DNA of 64,000 nucleotides from Allium sativum (GCA_030737875.1 CM060911.1:90602599-90666598); one strand, 5' to 3'. Positions 46,323 to 59,800 are shown, counted from the first letter of the stretch. Numbers and translations: made by a program. Notes: generated by a model not told the origin, from the sequence alone.

Positions 46323-47630
46323 TTCTATTGAATTCAAGTTAGAGGTTTGCTAACATCAGTATCCAAAGGAGACCGTCCATACTGATTGCTAGCTGTTTGT
46401 AATTAGGGCAAGATTATAATGACTTTATTTTATAAATTGTACAATATCAAGCGGTTCCCTATGTTATCGTATCAGCCATTAGCATGATAAGTATTTCATC
46501 CCTCTAGTGGAACAACATTCTACTTCAATTTATTTGTAAATATTATGATTTGTATTCAAATCTCAGGCAAGTTTCCTATGATATAACCAATTTTCGATGA
46601 ATATTTGATTAATGAGAAAATTAAGTGGTACTAGTACGAATGCACATGGAGTTTTTAATGTCAATGAAATTGATATATTTGTAACTATATTTTGCGGATA
46701 TGCTAAAGTATACTTTTTATATTGTCATTTATAAATGCTCAATACATGAATATAGGAACCACTAAAAGAAGAAATCATTGACATGAAATAATCAGCAACA
46801 ACTGGTAAAAATCTGACAAATCAGCTATTTATCAAATAGCTTATAAGACATAAAATTTATCAATTACTTTGCATATCTTTGATTTTAAAAGTCTTATCTG
46901 AACATTTTAGCGGTAGATGCCTCAAAGTGATGGTTCGGGTAGTGTAAGTAGAACATGTAATTAGGTGGAAATGGTTGATTGTTAACAAACCAATCTTCCT
47001 CTTTCTTACAACGAAAAAAAAAATGTAAGTTATCCATAATGTGAAGTTCAATTCTCCTATCTTCGCATTCAATCTCAGTTTCAAGTCACATGATATAATT
47101 GTTGGTTGGGTCACACCATACTAGAAATTAATGAATTGATACAACTCATCAATGAACGAGTGGGATGGGCTTAGGACATAAAGACAGGAAAAATAACTAC
47201 AGAGGAATTTATTTCATAATGTACATCAAAATAGCTAGAGATGGTGCATAATAGAAGCAAATAACATTTAAGTGCACAGATTCACTCAAGAAACACATTT
47301 TATATGTGTTTGTGAATTGAAATTTAAGATATATATCGGTATTTTATGCCCATAAAATAAATACTTTCAGTTTAACAATTTCATGTTATAACGTTGAAAA
47401 CAATGATATAATTTTTCTATTTAAAATAAAACTAATTTAGTTTATACTAAGAAAATCCATTAAACTAACTACCGTAAAGTTTTTTATAAAGTACATATTA
47501 GACTTATACTCATTAAATTATTCTTTTAATATATATTTAATTAACCTTAAAATCTTTTCATCTAAGCACATCCAAATTCATGCTACGGTGACAATTTTAA
47601 TGATAAACTAACTCATTCATATTCATCATA
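46323..47630. other. AT-rich host DNA, no recognisable gene
   Basis: No frame with a recognisable product; the minus-strand frame at 47114-46860 (84 codons) has no family resemblance or context. No repeats stand out. Confidence 0.5.
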
Positions 47631-47640
47631 CGAGCGTATA

Positions 47641-47712
47641 GGCACGCGCTTCGCACGTGGTGATGACACGCGTTTTGCGCATGGTGACGGCATGCGCTTC
47701 GCGCGTGACCAT
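47641..47712. repeat. 24-bp GC-rich minisatellite, three copies
   Basis: Units at 47641-47664, 47665-47688 and 47689-47712 share the pattern g(g/a)ca(c/t)gcg(c/t)tt(c/t)gc(a/g)c followed by (g/a)tg. The units can fold through cgcg/cttcg-type pairing and stand out sharply from the surrounding AT-rich DNA. Confidence 0.85.
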
Positions 47713-48010
47713 GGCACGATGTGTTCTTTCTAGTATGCTAAAAAATAAGTTTGCAGAGAGTAAAGATATACTAAGAAAACTACTTTGCAGAGAGTAAAGC
47801 ATAGACTTATAATTTATAGATGTGGTGGAGGTGGTTTAGATATGAAATTGTATAAACTGGTAAATATGCCTTGAAAGGTCAAAGTGGGGTAGAACTTGAT
47901 TTATTTGAAAGGGATAAAACATGGCATCCTTTTAATAGATAGGAGAAACATGTTAGGGTATTTGGAGCATGGTATACGTATGAGAAATTAATTGGAGAAA
48001 TGAATGATAT

Positions 48011-48054
48011 TAAATAAATAAATAAATATATATATATATACACACACACACACA
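48011..48054. repeat. Compound microsatellite (taaa)n(ta)n(ca)n
   Basis: Successive runs of taaa, ta and ca units. Confidence 0.95.
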
Positions 48055-48060
48055 TAGGAA

Positions 48061-49075
48061 GAGAAGGGAAGAGAAGTGGTCAAAGAATTAATGATAACTA
48101 ATATATGTTACAATTACAATTGATGTACGCGAGTTTCAAGGGGTTTACTGCTTTTAGATAAAGTAATTAAAATATATACAGATAAAAAGAGAAATGGTTA
48201 AAGAATTAATGACAATTAAGTTACATTACAATTATAATTAACATACGCAAATTTCAAGGGAATGACTGTTCTAAATAAAGTGATTAAAAATGGGATGTAC
48301 ATATTATATAAAGTAGGAAATAAAGTTTAAAAAAGCCACATAAAGTAGAAAATAAGTAAACATATAAACATTTGGATTTCAAATATGATTAAGTAGAAAT
48401 AAATTTGTGGAATTGATATATGTATCAGAAATTAATTATAGAAATAGTCAAAGAATTAATGATAATTAAAGTATGCGAATTTCAAGGGATTGACTGCTTC
48501 TAAATAAGGCAACTAAAAAAATGGCATATACGTATTTTATAAAGTCAAGTAGGAAATAAAGTTTTTAAAAAGCTATATATGTATTAGAAATTATTTATAG
48601 AAATAAATTTGCGGAATTGATATATGTATCAGAAATTAATTATAGAAATAAATGATATTAAAAATATATATAAGAAGAGAAATGATCAAAGAATAATGAT
48701 AATTAACGTACGCGAATTTCAAGAGATTGACTACTTCTATATAAAGTGATTTAAAAAATGGTGTATACGTGTTATATAAAGTAAAGTAGGAAATAAAATT
48801 AAAAAAAAGCTATATGAAGTAGAAAATAAGTAAACATATAAACATTTGGATTTCAAATTTGAAAATATAATTAAGTAGAAACAAATTTGTGGATTTCAAA
48901 TTTGAAAATATAATTAAGTAGAAACAAATTTGTGGAATTTATATATGTATCAGAATTTAAATATAGAAACGAATGATATTAAAAATGTATACATATAAAA
49001 AGAGAAATGGTCAAAGAATTAATGATGATTAATATACGTTACAATTATAATTTATGTACGCAAATTATAATTAAT
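48061..49075. repeat. Complex diverged tandem repeat, AT-rich
   Basis: Blocks such as gtcaaagaattaatgataa, tacgcgaatttcaaggg, ttgactgcttctaaataa, gtaggaaataaagtt and aacatttggatttcaaat recur three to five times in changing order and spacing of roughly 110-300 bp. No coding potential. Confidence 0.75.
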
Positions 49076-50590
49076 AATGTTTGAATACTTATCTACATGT
49101 GAGTTAAATGTATGATACAATTTAAGTAAAGGGCATTTTCGTCAGTTTAGGTGTACACAAAAAAAGTGTGACATCAAACATATTCCAATTATTAGTAAAG
49201 AAGATATAAGCTTACATCATAATTGTAATAAGATACTATAGCTACCACAACAATTACATCATTCAAAGATTTCATTATGCCTTCGAAAATAACGAAAAGG
49301 AAAATGAGATCTATCAAGTTAGTTAATTAGTAGTATAAGATATTTAGTTAATTTTTAATTAATGGATGCCAAGTGATATGATACTAATGTTAAGTCTTTT
49401 AATAGATGCTTTCAGACGTGAATAATATTATATCTGCATCTGAAGTAGAAATTATTTTCAAATATAATAATGCATATGTGGATAAGACAAATACCAATTA
49501 TTTATCATATACATAAACGATCAATAAATCTAAAAATTAAAAAATGGCTTCACATAAAATATGAATTGCATTTATATTTATTTTTCCCTTGTTTATTTAC
49601 GAAAAGTTTAAAAGTAAAAAATTCATTGATACTTTGTGCATACAACATTCAATTTCTCCATGTATAGGCAGCATACAAAACTATGGAGCAGCACATTGGA
49701 TCATTCTGAAGAGCTGCGAATATTGGTTATGCAGTATGCATTATCAAGAAAATGACACCATTTTAGCGCATTAAAATCTTCATCAAAGCGTAATTGAGAG
49801 CCTAAATCTTGTAAATATCACTCTTCCATCAATAATTGCCAGTATTTCCTACCTTCCAACACTGCATACCGTTTGCCGAATTGGTCCAGTATGGAATTCA
49901 TGGAACTGAAGTGGTAACAAACTCAAGATTCATGTTTTGGTTGAACATCATAAGCTGATCAAAATTCAATTATGGAGCAATCTGTTTAAAATTGATTGAG
50001 CTTGAGGACTTGTTAGTATTTGCTTATGGATTTTAAAAACATGATGTACTCGGTTGCTTTTGATTTTACTAGTTCTTAATCTTATAGTAGTCATGGTATA
50101 AAATGCCTTTTTCCAACATAGATTATTTAATTCCTGAGATTTGAATGTATATTGTATATGAATTATCGTCTCATTTTTTGATCTTAAAGTAGTTAATGGT
50201 GCTATTATTCCTACTCTTAGTCACTATTTATGCATCGGTTGGTTTCGGAGAATTATATGTAATAGAGATTTTTTTTTATAAACATACTTACGAGACGGTG
50301 CGTAAAACTGTATAAAAGAGTTTGATCGAGTTGCTGATCAATTAGCACTCCACATTTATGGTTAGGCACTTTAGATTTGTTCATACTTACAGCAGCTGCT
50401 GGGACATGGAAAAAAAACGGAATATGTTAATGTATGTAGTGTCATTTTTCTTCTGGCATAGGTACGTTGTATTTGATAGTTTTGTAGCATTTTTATCTGC
50501 ATGTTTATCTTTTCCGAAGTTGCATCTGTCAGCAGTTTAAATACTTGTAAATATATTTATCCTTGGCCAACATATTCAAAATAAAAATGA
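49076..50590. other. AT-rich host DNA, no recognisable gene
   Basis: Frames of 60-65 codons at 49470-49667, 49589-49774 and 50358-50540 have no recognisable product or support. Confidence 0.45.
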
Positions 50591-50699
50591 ACATTATTTT
50601 ACTAGTGCTCGTTTTTAGTGATGTCACGGTAAATACATTAAAAATCGCTGGTTCTATTTGACTGCATATGCTTGGTATATTTATAGAACTGTAAATTTT

Positions 50700-51020
50700 G
50701 TACGAATGTCCGACATTCGTTCGTGTTCGTGACCAAATATGTCCATCCGATTCTCATTTAAAACACCAATTAAGACAATAAAATTTGTACGAGAAAAAAA
50801 TCACGTTTGGTCTATGCACGTTCGAATTCATCCAAATTCCTTGTAATTCGATATATAATTGAGATTAAATTTAATAAAAAGTATATGATATAAATGGTCA
50901 TGTCCAACCTGTCTGATTGTGTACGTATTCATAAAACATGTGTCTTTGTCCGACATATGATATGAATTAAGACAACAAAATATATTCGAGAAATTTTTTC
51001 GTTTGATCCGTGTTCTGATA
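50700..51020. repeat. Two diverged direct copies about 200 bp apart
   Basis: tgtcc..c, aattaagacaa(t/c)aaaat and a(t/c)gagaaa, then cgttt followed by ggtc/gatc, occur at about 50740-50830 and 50945-51020. The first copy is preceded by the inverted repeat CGAATGTCCGACATTCG at 50703-50719. Confidence 0.5.
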
Positions 51021-51630
51021 TTTTTTTTTTAGGATAGAAACTGAACACACTTTTGTGCAATCCGGCCCGATCGATTTACACCTCAATATATTCGTAATAT
51101 ATTTAAAAAGTAATATATTACATGAGAAATATGTTTAAAATATACGAGCTATTAAAAGCCTACAAATGCTTGTATTACACTAGCTTTAAATTATACTATC
51201 TACTTGTAATAGTTTTGAGTTTTGGTTGTATGTCCTATTTACTAATTGTAATCCATTTTACTGGATATACAAATTTATTTAAAGCCATTATAATTGCATA
51301 TACTATATTATCTATTGTGCGATGATTTATGTATGTGTTGTGACTCATTCGAATCAATACATTGACAGTATATTCTTATCTCAAGTTGATTTACATGTAA
51401 AATTCTGTTTAATTAAATTTCTACTTTATTAATTACTATATCTAATTTTTCAAAAAAAGAAATCTAATTTGAAATATGTTTTAGCATATAATTTTATATA
51501 TTATATTTAACACATTAACGGTCGGTTTTCCCACCGTTGTACGGTAATACTAGTTTACATCCCTTTTTTCTTTTCCTGTTTTACAAATTTCTTACCTTAA
51601 TCAATTTTCTTTATTTTATGTGTGGAAACA
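51021..51630. other. AT-rich host DNA upstream of the LOG fragment
   Basis: The 67-codon frame at 51122-51325 is hydrophobic by composition and not recognised. No RNA gene was seen. Confidence 0.45.
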
Positions 51631-51632
51631 TT

Positions 51633-51993
51633 AGGATCATACCAAGGACTCTAATGGCTAAAGAGATGATCTTGGCTTAAAATTCATATCTGATAAAAGT
51701 CAAAGGTTTCATTCTCATATTTTGTTTATTATGTAGTTAATTGGAGGAACATATGGGGGTAGTGAAAGAAGTGAGCGACATGCATCAAAGAAAGGCAGAA
51801 ATGGCTAAGCACTCTGATGCATTCATTACATTATCTGGTTAATTTTTATTCATTATGTTACAAATTTTATTTTATCTTTCCTTCGTTTTATATTTTCTGA
51901 TATTATTCTACTACATTCCCAGGTGATTACGGAGCATTAGAAGAGCTACTTGAAGTTATAACATAGGCTCAGCTTGGCATCCATAAAAAACTG
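51633..51993 (+). pseudogene. LOG: LOG-type cytokinin phosphoribohydrolase, gene fragment with intron
   Basis: LOG enzymes release active cytokinin bases from their riboside monophosphates in the cytosol. Three pieces remain. At 51633-51668 a short stretch reads IIPRTLMAKEM, matching the family's IPKTLMPREI block. At about 51741-51837 a piece reads [20 protein letters not shown] then FITLSG, a very close match to the family's conserved core, ending at a GT. After an intron (51838-51922, ending CCCAG) the piece 51923-51993 reads DYGALEELLEVIT, stop, AQLGIHKKL. The stop (TAG 51963-51965) replaces the family's Trp, and the PGGYGT nucleotide-binding motif has become SGDYGA. The retained intron shows this is a genomic duplicate, not a processed copy. 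The rest of the gene is missing on both sides. Confidence 0.88.
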
Positions 51994-52002
51994 GTTAGTG
52001 AT

Positions 52003-52008
<6 letters not shown>

Positions 52009-52044
<36 letters not shown>
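52009..52044. repeat. (AT)n microsatellite
   Basis: A run of about 18 AT units directly after the LOG fragment. Confidence 0.97.
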
Positions 52045-52047
<3 letters not shown>

Positions 52048-52718
52048 CACTTGTATTAATTTATTTCATACTTGTATAAATTAATTGCAGTTGATTAACG
52101 TTAATTAACATTAGATTATACAAGGTAGCATTTATAAATGGTAACATTTGTATAAATTAATTGATTAAATAAATGGCTAACATTAAATGGTACCGTGTTA
52201 ATTTATGTTAATTTACATATAAATTAACATAAATTAATATGGCATCATTTCTTACATGGTAAGATATTATTTGTATAAATGGTTACATGGTACATATAAA
52301 TTAACATAAATTATTGTGGCATCATTTCTTATATGGTAACATATTATTTGTATAAATGGTTACATGGTAGCATTTATTAACGTTAATAACTGCTTGCACT
52401 TGTATAAATTAACGTTACTCAACATCATAATAGTATAAATTAACATAAATTAACATGTTATCATTTAATGTTAGTTGACGCTAAAGCAAGTATGGAATAA
52501 ATCATAACATAATAATGTTTGCGTTAATTTATTTCATACTTTTATATGTTAACGTTAATTTGTTACCATTTAAGATCTGATTCATATCAGTGTTAATTAA
52601 TTCTCATATATTTGTTTCATTTTCAATGCTATTTTAGTTTGATTTGATGTTGATCTCATTTGATAACATTGTACTAATCTCTGATTTCATTTGATATAAA
52701 ACTAATTGATTGGATTTT
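52045..52718. repeat. Low-complexity AT-rich repeat field
   Basis: Words such as taacgttaatt, acataaattaaca, ggtaacat and acttgtataaatta recur many times without a fixed period. No gene. Confidence 0.7.
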
Positions 52719-55700
52719 TGTAAAAACCTGTAACTTCCCCGTAAAGGAAAGCGTCGGATAGTTCGAGAACAAACCACAACAGAACACATACAGAAGAACA
52801 TTTCATTGTATATTACAACAATGCATCAGATTACAAGGATATACAGAGTATAAATGAATAAATATTACACAGAAATATCAGAGATTTAAATTACATTTAA
52901 ATACATAGCAGCGGAAAATAATACAATACGCAACTAGAAGTAGATATACGGATACAAAGCTTTCCGGATATCGTTCCAGCTGTAAACCAGGATCCTGTGA
53001 ATATAAATCTGCAAAACCAAAACTACTAGCTGCCCGTGTCAAAATAAGGGCACCCAGAGTTTAGGTTAAAACAATAAACTCCAGGTCAGTCATGTGACTG
53101 GTGTGAGAACTAAAACAGTTCATCTTTATTTTTAAAGCTAGGTAAATCAAGGGACCACGCCGTATAACACGGAACGGGTTTCCTCCCAAGAATACCAGTG
53201 CATAAAACAAACAGCGCAATGCTAAGTAAAGAAAAATGAAGCTGTTATAAGACCCAGGTCCTATCACACAATGCAACGTAAGCCGGGGGATAGGGTTTTC
53301 CCTTATAACAGCCAAAAATGCTTGATACGTTTTAAAACAAATCATTTGATACTATAATAAGTGCATAGTGTATAAAACAACTTCAAATCATAAGTATCAA
53401 TCATAGGCGGCATGGGTACCATATATCATGTCGCCATATATAGGTTTACAAATAAAACCGCAAAGTCACGTATTTGGAAATTGGGTTTCCATCTAAGAAC
53501 CGAGGTAAAAGATAGTCCTCCACCGATTCGAGACTCTCTAGCCCGAGCCTCAGGCAAGTACTCAGTCAAGCCTTGGATCCTCAGGGCCAGTCCACCGATG
53601 TGGATTAAACTTAAACCCTGAACATGCATTTCCCCGCCCTATGGGGCGTAAACGAGCCAACTAAATGACTCCATCGGTTCGAGAACGACCGATCAATCCG
53701 AGGCGCCTCGCAACAGCAACAACCACATAAGTCAAACTCGTCAGGGCGTGTAAAACCACTGACGCCACTTCTAGCTAGAAAGAAACGCATGCCCTCCCTG
53801 ACGTCCTCTCCCGTTTTTGGTTCATACCGGGTGTGAAACTCGCGAAGCAAACGTTACACAAAGCTACGCCACAAAGGCCTTGCTTTGATCATCACCACAA
53901 GACTTTGCTTTTCAACAGAAGCCTCGATCAATTGCCACTTAGGCATGCCACACAGGCAATTCACTCCATGCGTTTGATATCCATCAATATATAACCCCTG
54001 AGCTCGTACGTCTCAGAGAAGGGCGTTAAGCAAGAGAATAAATTCTCCGCCGCCAAACAGATATATATTTAATAGAGATCAATCACAGGGACTAAATTCC
54101 AATGTCAGACACACAGTCCATTTACAAGTCCGTTCTGGGTCTGAACGAAACCGGAGGCACCTAGTACCCCGCATATCCATCGATCTCCAAGTACGTCTGG
54201 ACGATCACCAACTGTTTCCATCTTCTTGGGTGTACAGCCCAATCAAGATCATCAGTTATCACCCAAACGACGTGAAGACCTCCGGTCTTCGACCATCGTC
54301 TTCATCTTCGACTTATCGTCGTATCAGTTATTCAGAATGGGATAAACCCGGACTTTCCGAATAACTCGCGTATATTTTAAATAAGTGTTACAAAAACACA
54401 ACATACGCCTCATTCCAATTCATCAGTCACTAACCGTAAATTAATCAAGAGAATAATTCCCCAAATATTAACCCCGAAGGCCGAAACCAACATCAGATCA
54501 ATATCCAGAAAACCATTCTGCTTAGCTAACCGACAGTTAGTTTCTAAATTTCACATTCATAGGGAAAGGTTCCCATTAATTTTATCAAAGATAAATTTCT
54601 TGAATTTATTCTTTAATCTATTTTTGAATATCAATTCAAAACTAGTCGGGATTAACGAACCTTACCGAAGTAATCATTTGTTTTAATTTCCCAATCCCAA
54701 CCTATTCATCCCATGAAGTAAAACTGGTAATACTTCATATCTAACACCACAGTGTTATCGTTAAATTCAATTACCATTTCTCGTTCAAATCTAATTAAAG
54801 ATTTAACTATCGCCTGGAGCAAAACTGGTGATACTCCATTTTCGATCATTTCGATCTAATTAAAGATTCATTAAAACTCCACTTAGTTTTAATCGTTAAC
54901 TGGGTTAAAGAATTAGTGTCATTTAAAACACGGTTCACGATAAACCCAAAATCACATTCCATTAATTATCGGATTAAAGAACGAGTGTTATTTAAAACAC
55001 TGTTCACGATAAACCCAAAAATCAATATCAATTCAATTCCAATTAAATATTATTTAATTGGTACACTTCATTAAATCTAAATAAAAAGATTTAATCTTTT
55101 CTCAACTGGGTTCAAGAACAGTGTTAGTGAAGACACCATTCACGACAAACCCAAATCACATTTGATATTCAATACAAGGCTCTGAATAGAAAATATATCG
55201 GCTTATATTCAATATCAAATTCTACGATTAACAAATGTCGTATTGGAAATAACGATATAAATATCTACATCTTTCAAATTTCCATAACAACATCTGTATA
55301 ATCCCGAATTCCAACATCGAAATATTCCGAAGACAATTTCGATTCAAATCCACTCCAATGCAATCATTGGAAATTCTGGTTATTTTTAAAACCCTTTTCA
55401 AATTCAATTTATTTATTTAAAAATAAATAGAATTATATTTCTATTTCAAAACTAGTTCATTTCGATAAAAATCGATTTTTACTTTTCAAATATGGAGTTT
55501 TTCATCCCAATTCTTCCCAAATCATTTCTTATGATTTTACACAAATTATTACTATTTTTAATAATTTTATCAAGGCCCGTACAGTCGATTTCCATCAACG
55601 GCCATCGAACTGCACTTACAGCGACCTTTTCCGAATTTGATTTGGACGTATCTCCAAATCCAACCGTTAGATTTCAAATTTCTAATATTCGTTAGAAAGC

Positions 55701-58700
55701 TCTTTTCAATACGAACCCAACGGTTCCGGTTTTAGGAGAATCCAACAGTCGGATCTCCCGTAATGTCCGTTTGAAATAAATGGTCGAAATTCGCGAACTG
55801 CCGCAGCGCGGCGCGTTCTATTCAGGCCATCATATTATATATATAATATATATAATATATATTTCGTCGATTTCTATTTAAAACGAATTTTATAAATAGT
55901 TTTAAATTCGTTTCAAAAGCAATTTCAACTTCCATTTCAATTCAAATCAAAATTGAATTCTTCTTTCTAAATTCGTTTTTTTTTTTAAATCCATTTCTAT
56001 TCAATTCAAATTTCAATTCAATTTGAATTCATTTCAATTCGTTTTCAATTCAATTTGAATTCGTTTTCAATTCAATTCATTTCGAAATCGTTTTCAATTC
56101 AATTCATTTCGAAATCGTTTTCAATTCAATTCATTTCGAAATCGTTTTCAATTCAATTCATTTCGAAATCGTTTTCAATTCAATTCATTTCGAAATCGTT
56201 TTCAATTCAATTCATTTCGAAATCGTTTTCAATTCAATTCATTTCGAAATCGTTTTCAATTCAATTCATTTCGAAATCGTTTTCAATTCATTTCGAAATC
56301 GTTTTCAATTCAATTCATTTCGAAATCGTTTTCAATTCAATTCATTTCGAAATCATTTTCAATTCAATTCATTTCGAAATCGTTTTCAATTCAATTCATT
56401 TCGAAATCGTTTTCAATTCACTTCATTTCGAAATCGTTAAAATCGATATAAATAACGTTCACGTCAAAATGGCGTCAATCTAATCAACACGGCTTCATAA
56501 ATTTCTATTTTCAAATATTCTATTTCAAATATTTCTTTTTTTCAAAATAGTTGTTATCAAAATATTTCGTTCAACACATGACCAATCTCAATGAATGAGT
56601 ACTGTCAACACATGAACTTTTATTTTATATCGATAAAGATGTAAATTTTATTACTAAAATATTTCGTTCAACACATGACCAATCTCAATGGATGAGTACT
56701 GTCAACACATGAACTTTTATTTTATAATATTCTTTATTTTTCAAATTGGAATGAGGCCCAATCAATTACCATATAAAGTTAATTATATGGATTTTCATAC
56801 AACACATGTATATAATAACATTGAAAATAATCAACCATCAACCAAAGTGCACTACACTGTAAAAGCATCAAATATAGATATTCAACGCTTATAACAGCCT
56901 GTCAATCAATCGATCGACATATATAATCAATCAGGATGAGTGAACTTCAAATTTCATCCCAACACCCGTGTGGGGTTTCAAACAATCAAACACATATTTT
57001 ATTTGTGCTGTTGGGCGATGTGTAAAATTTATCGTCCCAATCAATGTCATTCAAATAGGTGTACATAAACAAACCGTCTGGTTTGTAAATGAATATTCTA
57101 TTTTATTCACTTCACGTTAAAAATTATATTTTTAACGATAAAACATTTTTATTTCAACCTATGAATTTCTATTCAATTCATTCTTTAAATAAAATGATAT
57201 TTTTATTTTTCTAACTTATTTTAGAAAATTTCGGCGGCATAACGGCACGATACTAGAAACGGGACGAGGCCTAGCCTTATCCCCGGTGTAGTGAAGGCCC
57301 ACGCCATTCACACATCAATCAATTTATTCATTTCACCAAACAATTCAATTTCCAATCAAATCATCTAACTAATCTATGCAACCAAACAAACAAGTCCATG
57401 GTCTGTGGACGATTGTGTCGGGTGCTACTAAGCACCGTCTGCATCCTAGCATATATATATATATATATATAACTAGAAAAAAAGAAATTGAAAGGTGAGA
57501 AATTCTCACAGATAGCTATCCTAGCTCCACGGCACTTCTTATGCAGGAAATCTTCACTGTTCTCGTCGATATCACTTTCTTCGCCCGTATTCTCTACATA
57601 TGCAAAAATCGAATTTTTACTTCGCTATTCCATATATAAAAATCATATTTTTCTATCGAAGTTCAATATATAAAAACCATATTTTTCTATCGAAGTTCAA
57701 TATATAAAAATTCTATTTTTCTATCGAAGTTCAATATATAAAAATTCTATTTTTCTATCGAAGTTCAATATATAAAAATCACATTTTTATTTCGTCATTT
57801 CAACTATATAAAGATTCAAACTTTTCTAATATAAAAATTCGATTTTCATACCTCCTTCACATATATAAAAATAAATCCCTTATTTCTATGGTTAAAAACA
57901 TAATCTTTCTTCGCTTTTATGATAGCTAAACCCTATTTTTTTCTACTTTAAAGATCTAACCTTTATTTATATAAGAATCAAATCTTTATTATCACGAAAA
58001 CATTATAAAAATTTAATCTTTGTGATGTTAAGATATATATAAAATCTATATTTTTTTATTTTTATGATACTAATATATAGAAGAAAACATATCTTTATAT
58101 TAATTAATCATATATATAAAAAAACTAAATTAACTAAAGCAAAAACTTACTTTTCTTTTGTTTTAGCTCATAGGAGGGGTCTGTGGTCTGAGTTGGCGGC
58201 GGAAGAGGGCTCCGGCGGCGTCAGGCGGCGAACAGGTGGGTGGTGGTTGGCTTGGAACGGCACTGGCGACGGGATTGGGGTCTTTGGCCTCTCGTTCGAA
58301 TTAGGAAGGTTAGAAGGAGGAGGAGGCAGCGCAGAAGTGGGGGCGACGGCAGAAGCGGGGAGGACGTGCCAGCGGTGGCGCCGCTTGGTGCTCCGGCGAT
58401 TAACGGAGGCAGCAGTTTTTTTTTTTTTTTTTATCTCTGATGAATCGAAAAGGAGAGAGGGGGGGCCAGAGGGTAATAAAGGGTAGGAAAATTATATATA
58501 TATTTTTTTTTTATTATTATTTAATTATTAAAAAGTTGACTTTCACATACGACCTCTAAACGAGGTCCACCGCCTGTCGCCCATAGCGTTTCACCCCCAT
58601 TCCGAACACAATGGGATATGTACCGCAAGCTGAATTGACCGTTTCGATCAGTTTCCGTTGCATTTACATTTAAATCATTATATTGGATTTTAAACGTACA

Positions 58701-59398
58701 TTTCAAATTACTGGGGTCACATGCTAACTTTAAAAATTCCAGAAAAATATTTTCTAGCTTCGTATTGACGATACGGTTCTAACAAAACTAGTTTCGTCGA
58801 ATTCTGAGACCGTTTGAAAAATGGCCAATTTCTAGTCGATTAAAATCAAATGAAATGGTCAAAACACGTTTTCCTATGCCACGCTCACATATTGATTCGA
58901 AAAATTATGAAATTTGGAATCTAGCAATAATTCAACATCACGGACCCAACAAAAGTGGTTTCGTTGAAATCCAAGGTCGTTTGCAAAATGTCCATTTTTA
59001 AGGGCCTGAATTCTATAGCGACTATTCAGAATTTTCAACTGGACATATCTTTTGATTCCCACTACGAACTTTTGATTTTTCGGATTCGTTGGAAAGATAT
59101 TCACTATTAGATTCCATTATTTTTGGTTTCACTAAAATCCGGATTGTTTTGCACCCGGTACATTCAATTGAAGTTTGAAATCGAATTATCGAACTACCGC
59201 GCCATTTTCAATTCTATTTATAATTATATATAAATATTTATATTCTAATGACGACGCGTATAATATATACGATCGAATTATATTCAAAATAAATTTATCG
59301 TCGATATTATTTAAAATAATTCATTTTAAACAATCAAAATTCGCTAAAATCGCCAAAATAAAAATTTTAAACTGGCCCCGAATTTGCGGGTTATTACA
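52719..59398 (-). repeat. Element 1b 3' LTR (6680 bp)
   Basis: Contains, in plus order: a 3' LTR part with blocks shared with 1a and 2 (for example 53640-53720); a segment of about 130 bp (about 53955-54090) that 1a lacks but element 2 has (acgtctcagagaagggcgtt); a 27-bp array (about 56040-56438); a 97-bp duplication (about 56560-56730); hairpin 57394-57410; palindrome 57495-57509; a 34-bp array (about 57620-57790); a donor motif (AAAA|GTAAGT on the minus strand, near 58149-58155); a GC-rich leader (about 58165-58470); and a U3-like end. Confidence 0.94.
56040..56438. repeat. Homogeneous 27-bp tandem array in 1b left LTR
   Basis: About fourteen units of tcgttttcaattcaattcat followed by ttcgaaa, one of them shortened. 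Because 27 is a multiple of three, it gives a spurious 142-codon frame with a nine-residue repeat. The right LTR shows the same array from about 63756 to the edge. Confidence 0.93.
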
Positions 59399-59411
59399 AT
59401 CTCCCCCACTT
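59399..59411 (-). other. Polypurine tract of element 1b
   Basis: aagtgggggagat on the minus strand, identical to that of 1a. Confidence 0.9.
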
Positions 59412-59536
59412 AAAACTTTTCGTCCCCGAAAAGGAACAAAGTCGAAAGTGGTTTGATCAATCAACTCTACGTTCAATCTGGCTTTCATTCTCCAACTTTT
59501 TAGTTTCTGAGAATTTTCAAAATTTCAAAAATTTGG

Positions 59537-59800
59537 CTAACACCCTAAATTTTTGAAAAATTTCGCCATAACCTCCCCTGCACCGGGAGCATCGGGGAAT
59601 TTCAAATAGCTTCCCCGGTCCTTCAGATCTCAAAAAGAAAAAGAAAAAGCCAAGCGGCTAGCCAATAGGCTCATAAAATCATCATCACCCAAACAAAACA
59701 GTAAATTATGTAGTAAACATGTACCTATTTGTCGGGCAAACAAATTTTATTCTTTGGCTCTAGCCTCCTTGCTATGACCTGTTCAATGATATATATGTAT
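59537..59800 (-). other. Conserved ~250-bp block, internal copy in 1b
   Basis: Same words and order as at 21581-21848, with only a few base differences visible, while the 400 bp next to it differ more. Confidence 0.85.

Noticed and set aside
56055..56483. 142-codon frame with a nine-residue repeat
   Set aside because: It is the translation of a 27-bp non-coding array; array units elsewhere in the family are 22 bp or shifted and break the frame.
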